The translations under genes and the position numbers were made by a program. From Deferribacteraceae bacterium UBA6799 (lineage in GTDB: Bacteria; Chrysiogenota; Deferribacteres; Deferribacterales; Geovibrionaceae), in the NCBI GenBank assembly GCA_002452335.1, contig DKFJ01000006.1, positions 268,739 to 332,738 on the forward strand: a stretch of DNA of 64,000 bases. Direction: 5' to 3'. The notes beneath the pieces are model-generated. The model was given only the letters and a program-made list of their open reading frames with translations. It was not told the DNA's origin and did no database searches. Position 1 is the first letter of the stretch. Each line of letters begins with the position of its first letter. Positions 56,655-64,000 of the stretch are shown piece by piece.

Positions 56655-56796
56655 AAGAACGGCGTGCTTGAGATAGTCATATCCAGATGCGCATGCGAGC
56701 TATAAAGGCGCAGGATGTGCCTCACGTAGGAGTGTCGGAGCTTTTAGCTCCGTAAGCGAACGGAGTGTGAGCGCAGCATCAGTTTTACTGATGCGC
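56655..56796 (+). repeat. tandem REP-like unit, copy 2
   Basis: A near-exact copy of 56463-56604 with only a handful of substitutions, including preserved codons for the last hsp20 residues and its stop. The same two palindromes are kept. It ends about 50 bp before the lon start. Confidence 0.9.
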
Positions 56797-56845
56797 TTGC
56801 GATATATGAAATTTTTAAGGCAAAATAAATTATTCGGAGGAATTA

Positions 56846-59185
56846 ATGGATCAGTTTGAACAGGAAATAAATATACCTGAAGAACTTCCTCTTTTACCGG
56901 TTAGGGATATAGTTGTTTTTCCATATATGGTTCTGCCGCTGTATGTCGGCAGAGAACAGAGCATCTCCGCTGTGAATGAGGCTCTGAATGAAGACAGGCT
57001 GATCTTTCTCGCCTGCCAGAAAGACGCCTCAGTGGAAGATCCGGAAAAGGACGACATCCACACAGTGGGCACTGTCGCCGTGATACTGCGTATGCTGAAG
57101 ATGCCTGACAACAGAGTGAAACTGCTGATTCAGGGGATAAAAAGGGCGAAAATAGAGAGCTATGTTGAGAGCGATCAGGGATACAGAGTCAAAATATCTC
57201 AGGTCATAGACGAATCCAACGAGCAGAATATAGATAATCAGGCGCTGCTGCGCCACTCCAAAGAACTGCTGACAAAGGCGGTTTCTCTGGGCAAGCCTAT
57301 GCTGCCGGATCTGCTGGCTGTTATAGACAGCATAGAGGAACCCGGCAAGCTGGCGGACATCATCGTGTCCAACCTCGGGCTGAAGATGGACGAGGGACAG
57401 GAGGTTCTGGAGATCATAAATCCTGTGGACAGACTCAAGCGTGTGGACGAGCTGCTTAACCGTGAGATATCCATACTTGAGGTTCAGCAGAAGATCATGA
57501 ACGACGCCAGAGGCGAGATAGACAAGAGCCAGAAAGAATATTTTCTGAGAGAACAGCTCAAGGCGATCAAAAAAGAGCTGGGCGAAGAGGATGACTTTCA
57601 GGTGGAGATGGACGAATACGAAAAGAAGATAAAGAAATGCAAGATGCCCAAAAAGGTGAACGAAGAGGCGATGAAACAGCTGGACAGACTGTCCAAGATG
57701 CATCCCGATTCCGCAGAGGCGACTGTCGCCAGAACATATCTGGACTGGATGGTTGAGATCCCCTGGAGTAAAGCCACCAAGGACAAGCTGGACATCAAAG
57801 AGGCGAAGAATATTCTGGACGAAGACCATTTCGGACTGGAAGAGGTCAAAGACAGGATTCTTGATTTTCTCGCCCTCAGAAAGCTGAAAAACGATCTGAA
57901 AAGCCCCATCCTGTGTCTGGCGGGCCCTCCCGGAGTTGGAAAAACATCTCTGGGAATGTCTATAGCCAGAGCCATGGGCAGAAAATACGTGCGTATGTCG
58001 CTGGGCGGTGTGCGAGACGAGGCGGAGATCAGAGGTCACAGACGGACATACATCGGCGCTCTGCCGGGCAAAATAATTCAGGGCATGAAGACGGCCGGAA
58101 CAAACAACCCCATCTTTATGCTGGATGAGATAGACAAGCTGGGCTCGGACTTCAGAGGCGATCCTTCATCAGCTCTGCTGGAGGTTCTCGACCCGGTGCA
58201 GAATGTCAGTTTCGTGGATCATTATATGGGCGTTCCGTTCGACCTGTCTAAGGTGCTGTTCATCACCACGGCGAACTATCTCGACCCTATACCTCCGGCT
58301 CTGAAAGACAGAATGGAGATCATAAATATCCCCGGATACACCGAGGAAGAGAAGATAAAGATAGCCGAAAAATACCTGATACCAAGACAGAAAGCCGAAA
58401 ACGGGCTGGACGGATACGAGATATCTTTTACCAAAAAAGCTCTGTCTGTTCTCATCTCCGGATACACCATGGAGAGCGGACTGAGAAATCTGGAGCGCAC
58501 CATCGGTACCGTATGCAGAAAGATAGGCAGAAAGATAGCCGAGGGCGACACTGCGAAATCCTTCACCGTTACGGAGAAATCTCTGGATAAGTATCTCGGT
58601 CCGGTAAAATTCATGGGCGAAGACGCTCTGAAGGACAACGAGGTCGGAGTGGTGACAGGGCTTGCCTGGACGCCTGTGGGCGGCGATGTCCTGTTCATCG
58701 AATGTACCAAGTATAAGGGCAAAGGCAACCTGAACGTAACAGGACAGCTCGGAGATGTGATGAAGGAATCATCCCGCGCCGCTATGAGCTATGTTCATAC
58801 CATAGCGGATAAATTCGGCATAGCGCAGGAAGATTTCGAGACATATGACGTGCATGTGCATATACCCGCCGGAGCGATACCTAAAGACGGCCCCAGCGCC
58901 GGAATCACCATGGCAACCGCTATCCTCTCCTGCTACACAGGAAAGAAGGTGGACAAATCCATAGCCATGACCGGAGAGATAACCATCACCGGAAAGGTTC
59001 TGCCCATCGGAGGGCTGAAGGAAAAGCTGCTGGCCGCCAAGCGTCACGGCATCAAAAAAGTGCTGGTTCCTGAAAAGAATGAGAAAGACCTCAGAAGTCT
59101 TCCGAAATATGTGAAAAACTCTATGGACATAGTTTATGTCTCCACGTTTGAGGAAGTGGCGGCACAGGCTCTTTTAAACGATTGA
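56846..59185 (+). CDS. lon: ATP-dependent protease Lon
   Basis: A 779-residue Lon. N-terminal substrate-binding domain (ELPLLPVRDIVVFPYMVLPL), AAA+ module with Walker A GPPGVGKTSL near 359, and the protease domain with the Ser-Lys dyad in PKDGPSAGI and GGLKEKLLAAKRHG. It degrades misfolded and regulatory proteins in the cytoplasm. GGAGGAATTA precedes the ATG. The REP-like repeats between hsp20 and lon may shape message stability; I saw no heat-shock operator. Confidence 0.98.
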   Translation: MDQFEQEINIPEELPLLPVRDIVVFPYMVLPLYVGREQSISAVNEALNEDRLIFLACQKDASVEDPEKDDIHTVGTVAVILRMLKMPDNRVKLLIQGIKRAKIESYVESDQGYRVKISQVIDESNEQNIDNQALLRHSKELLTKAVSLGKPMLPDLLAVIDSIEEPGKLADIIVSNLGLKMDEGQEVLEIINPVDRLKRVDELLNREISILEVQQKIMNDARGEIDKSQKEYFLREQLKAIKKELGEEDDFQVEMDEYEKKIKKCKMPKKVNEEAMKQLDRLSKMHPDSAEATVARTYLDWMVEIPWSKATKDKLDIKEAKNILDEDHFGLEEVKDRILDFLALRKLKNDLKSPILCLAGPPGVGKTSLGMSIARAMGRKYVRMSLGGVRDEAEIRGHRRTYIGALPGKIIQGMKTAGTNNPIFMLDEIDKLGSDFRGDPSSALLEVLDPVQNVSFVDHYMGVPFDLSKVLFITTANYLDPIPPALKDRMEIINIPGYTEEEKIKIAEKYLIPRQKAENGLDGYEISFTKKALSVLISGYTMESGLRNLERTIGTVCRKIGRKIAEGDTAKSFTVTEKSLDKYLGPVKFMGEDALKDNEVGVVTGLAWTPVGGDVLFIECTKYKGKGNLNVTGQLGDVMKESSRAAMSYVHTIADKFGIAQEDFETYDVHVHIPAGAIPKDGPSAGITMATAILSCYTGKKVDKSIAMTGEITITGKVLPIGGLKEKLLAAKRHGIKKVLVPEKNEKDLRSLPKYVKNSMDIVYVSTFEEVAAQALLND

Positions 59186-59260
59186 TTAAAGCGCTTCTTG
59201 ATTTTTTTCAGGGAGCGCATATATATTTATTAGGATGTATAGCTAAAAGACTGGTGAATA

Positions 59261-61438
59261 ATGTCTGGAAAAACCATAGAAAAAAACGTCAATATCGGCG
59301 GCATGACCTGTGCCGCATGTGTCAGAAGGGTTGAGAAAAAACTGTCAAAACTGGAAGGAGTGGAATCCGTATCGGTAAATCTCGCCACCAACTCCGCCTC
59401 TGTTGTATATGACCCGCAGGCGACAGACATGGAGACCATCAGCGAAGAGATAGACCGTATAGGTTATGTCTTTCAGGGTGTGGACAAGGACGACATAGAG
59501 GACGAGACAGAGAGCTATTACCTTAACAGTCTGCGCATGGCCGCTCCGGTGGCGGTTATCGTGTTTGTGTTTTCTATGGTGGAACTGCCTATTATAGAGG
59601 GTTTCAAATTCTGGATAATGATGTTTCTGACGCTGTATGTAATGTATTTCGGCGGCAGGAGCTTTTATAAGATAGCGTGGAAAAATCTTAAAAACAGAAC
59701 ATCCGACATGAACACCCTGCTGGCGCTGGGCACTCTGTCGGCATTCCTATATTCAGCCTCCGTGACTGTTATGCCCGATTTCTTTATAGCCAGGGGCTCG
59801 CATCATGTATATTTTGACGCGGCGTGCGTCATCATCACTTTTATCCTGCTGGGGAAACTGCTGGAAACCAGAGCGAAAAAACGTGCCGCGGGAGCCATAG
59901 AGGCTCTTCTGCATCTGGCGCCAAAGACCGCTTTTGTTATAGAGAACAACGGCGAGCGTGAGGTTGCCGTGGCTCTTTTAAAGATAGGCGATCTTATCCG
60001 GGTGAAACCTGGCGGATCCATCGCCGTTGACGGAGTGGTGGAGTCAGGACAGGGCAGCGCGGACGAGTCCATGCTCACAGGCGAGTCGCTTCCTGTTTCT
60101 AAAAGAAAAGGCGACAGTGTGTTCGCCGGAACACTGCTCACAGGCGGAACACTGCTCTACAGAGCGTCTTCTATCGGTACGGACACTGTTCTGGCGGGGA
60201 TTATAAAGGCGGTTAAGGGCGCGACAGCGTCAAAACCGAAAGTGCAGAGGATGGCGGACAGCGTTTCTGCCGTGTTCGTTCCGGTCGTTCTTTTTGTGGC
60301 GGCGGTCACTTTTCTGGTCTGGATATTTTTCGGACCTGAGCCCAGACTCTCTAACAGTCTTCTTGCTTTCGTCTCTGTTCTGATAGTAGCGTGTCCGTGC
60401 GCTATGGGGCTTGCCACACCCACCGCCGTTATGGTTGCCACTGGTAGAGGGGCGTCCAACGGTATTCTTGTGAAAAACGGCGAGACACTGGAAAAAGCGT
60501 GTAAGATCAACAGAATGATTTTTGATAAAACAGGAACGCTCACCACCGGAAAACTGACAGTGGACACAGTCAGACCCGCCACCGGTTTTGCCGAGGAAAG
60601 ACTGCTCAGATATGCGGCTTCTCTGGAGAGCCTGTCCGAGCACCCGCTGGCAAGAGCCGTGGTTTCATATGCCCAGTCGAAGGGGATAGAGACCGCCGAC
60701 GTGGAAAACTTTCACAATACTGACGGCGAGGGCGTTTACGGACAGATAGACGACAGAGATGTTCTGGCGGGCAAGCTGGATTTTCTTAAAAAGAATAATG
60801 TGGACGCTCATGAGTCAGACCTTGCCGGATCACATGTTTATATAGCGGTGGACGGTGTTTTTGCCGGAGTATTCAGCATCATGGATACGGTGAAGGAGGA
60901 CGCGGCGAGCACAATAGCCGGGCTGAAAAAACTGAATATTATTCCTGTGATAATATCAGGCGACAATGAAAGGTCTGTAAAAAACGTAGCGGAAAAGCTG
61001 GGCATACACGAGTATTACAGCGGTGTCAGCCCCAAAGGCAAGCTGGACAAACTGCACGAATACAGAAACGACGGCGACATAGTGGGGATGGTAGGTGACG
61101 GCATAAACGACGCAGCTGCTCTGGCGGCAAGCGATGTCGGTTTTGCCATGAGCTCAGGCACTGAGGCGGCCATGCAGTCCGGCGACATCACCATAATCAG
61201 CGACAAGACTGACAGGATACTGAAAGCCGTCAGACTGTCCGGAAACACTCTGACCATTATCAGAGAGAACCTCTTCTGGGCATTCTTTTACAATATAGTG
61301 CTGATCCCTCTCGCAGCGGGAGTCTTTTATCCGTCATTCGGCATCAGGCTTATGCCTATGTATGCGGGAATGGCAATGGCATTCTCATCCGTCAGCGTTG
61401 TCAGTAATTCTTTAAGACTGAAGATTAAAAGGATATAG
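59261..61438 (+). CDS. copA: copper-exporting P-type ATPase
   Basis: A 725-residue P1B-type ATPase. One N-terminal heavy-metal domain ([16 protein letters not shown]) is followed by eight predicted spans, TGES in [10 protein letters not shown], the membrane CPC motif ([12 protein letters not shown]), the [10 protein letters not shown] phosphorylation site, the HP motif in SEHPLARAV and [16 protein letters not shown]. The CPC motif and single CxxC domain fit Cu(I) export. It has a 75-nt gap after lon. No copper regulator was seen nearby. Confidence 0.95.
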   Translation: MSGKTIEKNVNIGGMTCAACVRRVEKKLSKLEGVESVSVNLATNSASVVYDPQATDMETISEEIDRIGYVFQGVDKDDIEDETESYYLNSLRMAAPVAVIVFVFSMVELPIIEGFKFWIMMFLTLYVMYFGGRSFYKIAWKNLKNRTSDMNTLLALGTLSAFLYSASVTVMPDFFIARGSHHVYFDAACVIITFILLGKLLETRAKKRAAGAIEALLHLAPKTAFVIENNGEREVAVALLKIGDLIRVKPGGSIAVDGVVESGQGSADESMLTGESLPVSKRKGDSVFAGTLLTGGTLLYRASSIGTDTVLAGIIKAVKGATASKPKVQRMADSVSAVFVPVVLFVAAVTFLVWIFFGPEPRLSNSLLAFVSVLIVACPCAMGLATPTAVMVATGRGASNGILVKNGETLEKACKINRMIFDKTGTLTTGKLTVDTVRPATGFAEERLLRYAASLESLSEHPLARAVVSYAQSKGIETADVENFHNTDGEGVYGQIDDRDVLAGKLDFLKKNNVDAHESDLAGSHVYIAVDGVFAGVFSIMDTVKEDAASTIAGLKKLNIIPVIISGDNERSVKNVAEKLGIHEYYSGVSPKGKLDKLHEYRNDGDIVGMVGDGINDAAALAASDVGFAMSSGTEAAMQSGDITIISDKTDRILKAVRLSGNTLTIIRENLFWAFFYNIVLIPLAAGVFYPSFGIRLMPMYAGMAMAFSSVSVVSNSLRLKIKRI

Positions 61439-61482
61439 GCATCTTTGCTGCGCTCTGAGTGACATGGTATGTTGAGAAAATG

Positions 61483-61737
61483 TTATTCTGCTGTAGTCTG
61501 AGGTTTCAGTTTGGCGCCGATTATCTGTCCCGCCACGGAAACAAGCAGAAACAGAGGGATGTAAGTCCATGATGTGTGCGATAAAATCCTGATAGCGGCA
61601 ACAACCGGAATAGGTGCGTGAACACACCCCATCCATGCCAGGCTGAATTTTCTCGTTTTTGTTCTGAGCATGCCGAAGGGCAGGTTAAGAATGAAAGCCA
61701 CGATACATATTGCAATAACGCCTTGAATTGATGTCAT
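61483..61737 (-). CDS. small membrane protein of unknown function
   Basis: An 84-residue protein from ATG 61737 (MTSIQGVIAI); a longer in-frame stretch to 61815 would run into crcB and lacks a start context. Two to three hydrophobic segments (about 4-21, 35-51 and 58-74) with a conserved-looking LRTKTRKFSLAWMGCVHAP loop. I do not recognise a family. It is divergent from crcB, with only 34 bp between the two starts, and convergent with copA. Confidence 0.65.
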   Translation of the reverse strand: MTSIQGVIAICIVAFILNLPFGMLRTKTRKFSLAWMGCVHAPIPVVAAIRILSHTSWTYIPLFLLVSVAGQIIGAKLKPQTTAE

Positions 61738-61771
61738 AATTTCTATATAAGACTCAAATGAGGTTTTGTAA

Positions 61772-62149
61772 ATGAAAATTTTGTTAATAGGGCTTGGCGG
61801 GTTTTTTGGCGCCATCGCCCGGTTCTATACCACGAAATGGACTAACATGCTGATGGGTGATAAGATTCCTTTCGGCACTGTGGCGGTGAACGTCATAGGT
61901 TCTTTTGTGCTTGGTCTGGTCGTAACTCTTTCTGTGGAAAAGATGGTTGTGAGCGAAGATATAAAATTGCTCACAGGCGTCGGATTTCTGGGAGCATTCA
62001 CAACTTTTTCAACTTTTTCAGTAGAGACAGTATATCTGGTGGAGGAGGGGGCATATATTCCAGCACTGGCGTATGTCAGCCTTAATCTTATAGTAGCGGT
62101 CTTCGCTGCTTTCGCCGGAATACTGATAGCCAGGTATATGGTGGCGTAG
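61772..62149 (+). CDS. crcB: fluoride channel CrcB/Fluc
   Basis: A 125-residue protein with four spans, typical of a dual-topology fluoride exporter. Hallmarks: GGFFGAIARF near residue 11, GTVAVNVIGSF and GFLGAFTTFSTF. It removes fluoride from the cytoplasm. Only 34 bp separate it from the divergent gene, which leaves no room for a fluoride riboswitch on its leader. Its stop touches the next start. Confidence 0.95.
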   Translation: MKILLIGLGGFFGAIARFYTTKWTNMLMGDKIPFGTVAVNVIGSFVLGLVVTLSVEKMVVSEDIKLLTGVGFLGAFTTFSTFSVETVYLVEEGAYIPALAYVSLNLIVAVFAAFAGILIARYMVA

Positions 62150-62743
62150 ATGGGGTTTCTGAGAAACGTGAAATGCCCGGTATTCAACGCCGAGCGGATA
62201 AAAGGCGTGCCGGAAAGGCATGAGTATACCATCACCATAGGCGGTGAGTGCGAAAAGGCAGGAACATATAAACTAGATGAGTTTTTATCATTCTTCAAAA
62301 TGCACACCGTCAACAGCCGTCTGACATCCGTATCAAAATGGAGCGTAAGGGCAGACTGGCAGGGGATTTTGTGGCAGGATTTTCTGGACTGGGCGAAACC
62401 CTCGTCCGATTATAAATTTCTCTATTCAGAGAGCTGGGGCGGGTATAAGACTGCTGTTCCAGCTGAAGATCTTATGAACCCGAGAGTAATCATCTGCACT
62501 CATGTGGCGGATGAAGAGATAGAGTTTGAATACGGCGGTCCCGTCAGGATGGTTATTCCGAACCTGTGGGGGTATAAAAGCTGTAAATGGCTGAAAAAGA
62601 TATATTTTACAGACGAATACGTCAGAGGCTTCTGGGAAGCGAACGGATATGAGGATGACGGAACCATACAGCCATGTATGGTTGAAGACGTAAACACTGG
62701 AAAATTTGTAAAAATAAAAGGCGGGGAGGTCACGGAGTTCTGA
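62150..62743 (+). CDS. sulfite-oxidase-fold protein lacking the Mo-binding cysteine
   Basis: A 197-residue protein with the oxidoreductase molybdopterin-binding fold (YedY/MsrP-like): SWGGYKTAVPAEDL, GGPVRMVIPNLWGYKSCKW and KKIYFTDEY match the core. At the position of the conserved molybdenum-coordinating cysteine (usually RxxCVxxWS) it has RLTSVSKWS, so Ser60 replaces Cys. No signal peptide. It starts directly after crcB and overlaps aroC (TGATG). It may bind cofactor without normal redox chemistry, or be a non-enzymatic relative. Confidence 0.8.
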   Translation: MGFLRNVKCPVFNAERIKGVPERHEYTITIGGECEKAGTYKLDEFLSFFKMHTVNSRLTSVSKWSVRADWQGILWQDFLDWAKPSSDYKFLYSESWGGYKTAVPAEDLMNPRVIICTHVADEEIEFEYGGPVRMVIPNLWGYKSCKWLKKIYFTDEYVRGFWEANGYEDDGTIQPCMVEDVNTGKFVKIKGGEVTEF

Positions 62744-63813
62744 TGGCTGGAAATACATTCGGGAAAAACTTTACGATCACAACATTCGGCGAAAGCCACG
62801 GAAAGTCCGTGGGAGTAATAATAGACGGCTGTCCCCCAAACGTGGAGCTGTCCGTGGAGGATATCCAGAAAGAGCTGGACAGACGCAGACCGGGACAGAG
62901 CGAGGTATCCACCCCCAGAGACGAATCTGACACTGTTGATATATACAGCGGGATATTCGAGGGAAAAACCACTGGAACACCCATTATGATGATGGTGTTC
63001 AACAAAAATCAGATGTCCAGAGACTACAACGCGGTGAAGGATGTGTTCAGACCCGGACACGCCGACTTTACTTATTTTTCAAAATACGGCATCAGAGACC
63101 ACAGAGGCGGCGGCAGGTCATCCGCCAGAGAGACCATAGGACGTGTCTGCGGCGGCGCTGTGGCAAAGATCATTCTGGCAAGGCTTGGGGTCAGTATTAC
63201 GGGCTACGTCATTCAGGTGGGACCTCACAAGGCGCAGAAGCGTGATTTTGACGTCATAGAGAAAAACATAGTCCGGACATGCGATATGGACGCTGTTAAT
63301 GATATGACACAATATATAATAGAAGCGAGAGACGCCGGAGATTCCGTGGGCGCAATTGTTGAGGTGACCGTTAAGGGAATGCCTGTGGGAATTGGCGAAC
63401 CGGTCTTCGATAGGCTGAACGCCAATCTTGGCAAGGCGATTCTTTCCATCCCCGCGGTAAAAGGCATAGAATTCGGAATGGGATTTCAGGCGGCGCTGAT
63501 GAGAGGCAGCGAGCACAACGACGAGGTCACGAAATACGGTTTCCTAAGCAACAACGCCGGAGGTACGCTGGGCGGCATATCCAGCGGTCAGGATGTTGTG
63601 TTCAGATTTGTGGTTAAGCCTGCCAGCTCCATCACCGTTCCAAAGAAAGGGATTGATCTTTACGGCAATGAACGCACTATAATCACCGAAGGACGCCACG
63701 ACCCTTGTGTAGCGCCCAGAGTCGTCCCCGTGGCGGAAGCGATGTCGGCTGTCACCCTGCTGGATATGATCATGACAGACAGGGCTGTAGCTAAGTTTTT
63801 TGAGGGCAGATAA
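62743..63813 (+). CDS. aroC: chorismate synthase
   Basis: A 356-residue chorismate synthase that turns EPSP into chorismate with reduced FMN. Motifs: TTFGESHGKSVGVIIDG at the N-terminus, DRRRPGQSE, HRGGGRSSARET and the later VALRPVPTI-like end. All typical FMN-site residues are present. It overlaps the previous stop. Chorismate feeds aromatic amino acids, folate (folC) and menaquinone (mqnE). Confidence 0.97.
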   Translation: MAGNTFGKNFTITTFGESHGKSVGVIIDGCPPNVELSVEDIQKELDRRRPGQSEVSTPRDESDTVDIYSGIFEGKTTGTPIMMMVFNKNQMSRDYNAVKDVFRPGHADFTYFSKYGIRDHRGGGRSSARETIGRVCGGAVAKIILARLGVSITGYVIQVGPHKAQKRDFDVIEKNIVRTCDMDAVNDMTQYIIEARDAGDSVGAIVEVTVKGMPVGIGEPVFDRLNANLGKAILSIPAVKGIEFGMGFQAALMRGSEHNDEVTKYGFLSNNAGGTLGGISSGQDVVFRFVVKPASSITVPKKGIDLYGNERTIITEGRHDPCVAPRVVPVAEAMSAVTLLDMIMTDRAVAKFFEGR

Positions 63814-63911
63814 TAGAGCAACATCAGTGTGTTATGTCTATTGTCCAAAATAAATCAAAAAAAATGAATATAGTTATTGACTTCATATAAGATATTAGTT
63901 ATAACTTCCTT

Positions 63912-63935
63912 CCGCTCGAGGATGAGCGGTTTTTT
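63912..63935 (+). terminator. terminator after aroC
   Basis: CCGCTC-GAGGAT-GAGCGG followed by six T residues. It lies about 100 bp after aroC; no gene was seen in 63814-63985. Confidence 0.85.
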
Positions 63936-63985
63936 ATGGGCCTATTAAGCCGGTAAAAAAGATGTTAGAAACTTTAAAAAAGGTA

Positions 63986-63991
63986 TTGACA
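63986..63991 (+). promoter_or_regulatory. -35 box of a promoter cut by the window end
   Basis: TTGACA, a perfect sigma-70 -35 box, just after the terminator. The -10 box would fall beyond base 64000, so the gene it serves cannot be seen; a stable RNA gene is a guess. Confidence 0.45.
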
Positions 63992-64000
63992 TGGCGGGTT

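Noticed and set aside
56514..56845. CRISPR array
   Set aside because: There are just two copies of a long unit with gene-derived sequence and palindromes, not short repeats with regular spacers.
61738..61771. Fluoride riboswitch before crcB
   Set aside because: Only 34 bp separate the divergent starts, and no pseudoknot-type motif was seen.

Overview
The window comes from a Gram-negative (diderm) bacterium. It encodes LptD, the heptose enzymes HldE and HldD, GalU, menaquinone synthesis by the futalosine route (MqnE), PurS with a Bacillus-type PurF, NhaB antiporters, flavodiiron protein with rubredoxin, and a probable selenoprotein. This mix, together with frequent AGA and ATA codons and intermediate GC, suggests an anaerobic or microaerophilic lineage such as Deferribacterota or a related deep-branching group. 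That assignment is inference; there is no rRNA gene in the window to test it.

Layout. (1) About 1-9.25 kb is visibly AT-rich and accessory. It holds a RexA/RexB-like gene pair, a 40-bp duplicate of a tRNA-Arg 3' half, a small membrane protein, an RlaP-type nucleotidyltransferase, a Fic protein, a very large DUF4011/helicase/Vsr-like protein and a decayed AbiEii-like fragment, and it reads as a defence island. (2) 9.25-17.9 kb (minus strand) is a complete Kdp potassium-uptake locus, kdpFABC plus a KdpD lacking its kinase half. It is preceded by a separate membrane histidine kinase and an NtrC-type sigma-54 activator instead of KdpDE. A sigma-54-like promoter and two TTGCA-N3-TGCAA dyads lie between the activator and the kinase. 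(3) An intact tRNA-Arg(CCT) at 18.2 kb carries the parent copy of the 40-bp repeat, so 1.74-18.2 kb is bracketed by direct repeats like att sites, although no integrase is present.

(4) 18.3-26.3 kb holds nagZ, a Sel1-repeat protein, the purSQLF operon ending in a short gene with an in-frame UGA followed by a SECIS-like hairpin (a probable new selenoprotein), and a soluble PAS kinase with four cysteines. (5) 26.3-36.4 kb (minus) is a long housekeeping run: pdxA, rsmA, a DnaQ-like exonuclease, accD, folC, lptD, a secreted unknown, a DHH phosphoesterase, rubredoxin and fprA, mostly with overlapping stops and starts. (6) 36.6-47.7 kb (plus) holds a GlcD/GlpC-type oxidoreductase, two tetratricopeptide-like envelope proteins, hldE-hldD, miaB, a bifunctional-nuclease domain protein and two molybdopterin genes. 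(7) 47.8-51.1 kb is a tandem pair of nhaB genes, each with its own terminator.

(8) 51.2-64 kb holds a response regulator-GGDEF protein, mqnE, an unknown protein, a MEMO-family protein, galU, hsp20, a tandem REP-like duplication, lon, copA, a small membrane protein, crcB, a sulfite-oxidase-fold protein lacking the molybdenum-binding cysteine, and aroC. The window ends just inside a promoter -35 box. No CRISPR array, rRNA, insertion sequence or transposase was seen. The strongest novelty candidates are the selenoprotein at 24703-25053, the sigma-54 control of kdp with kinase-less KdpD, the tRNA-bracketed region, and the Cys-to-Ser change in the molybdoenzyme-like protein.
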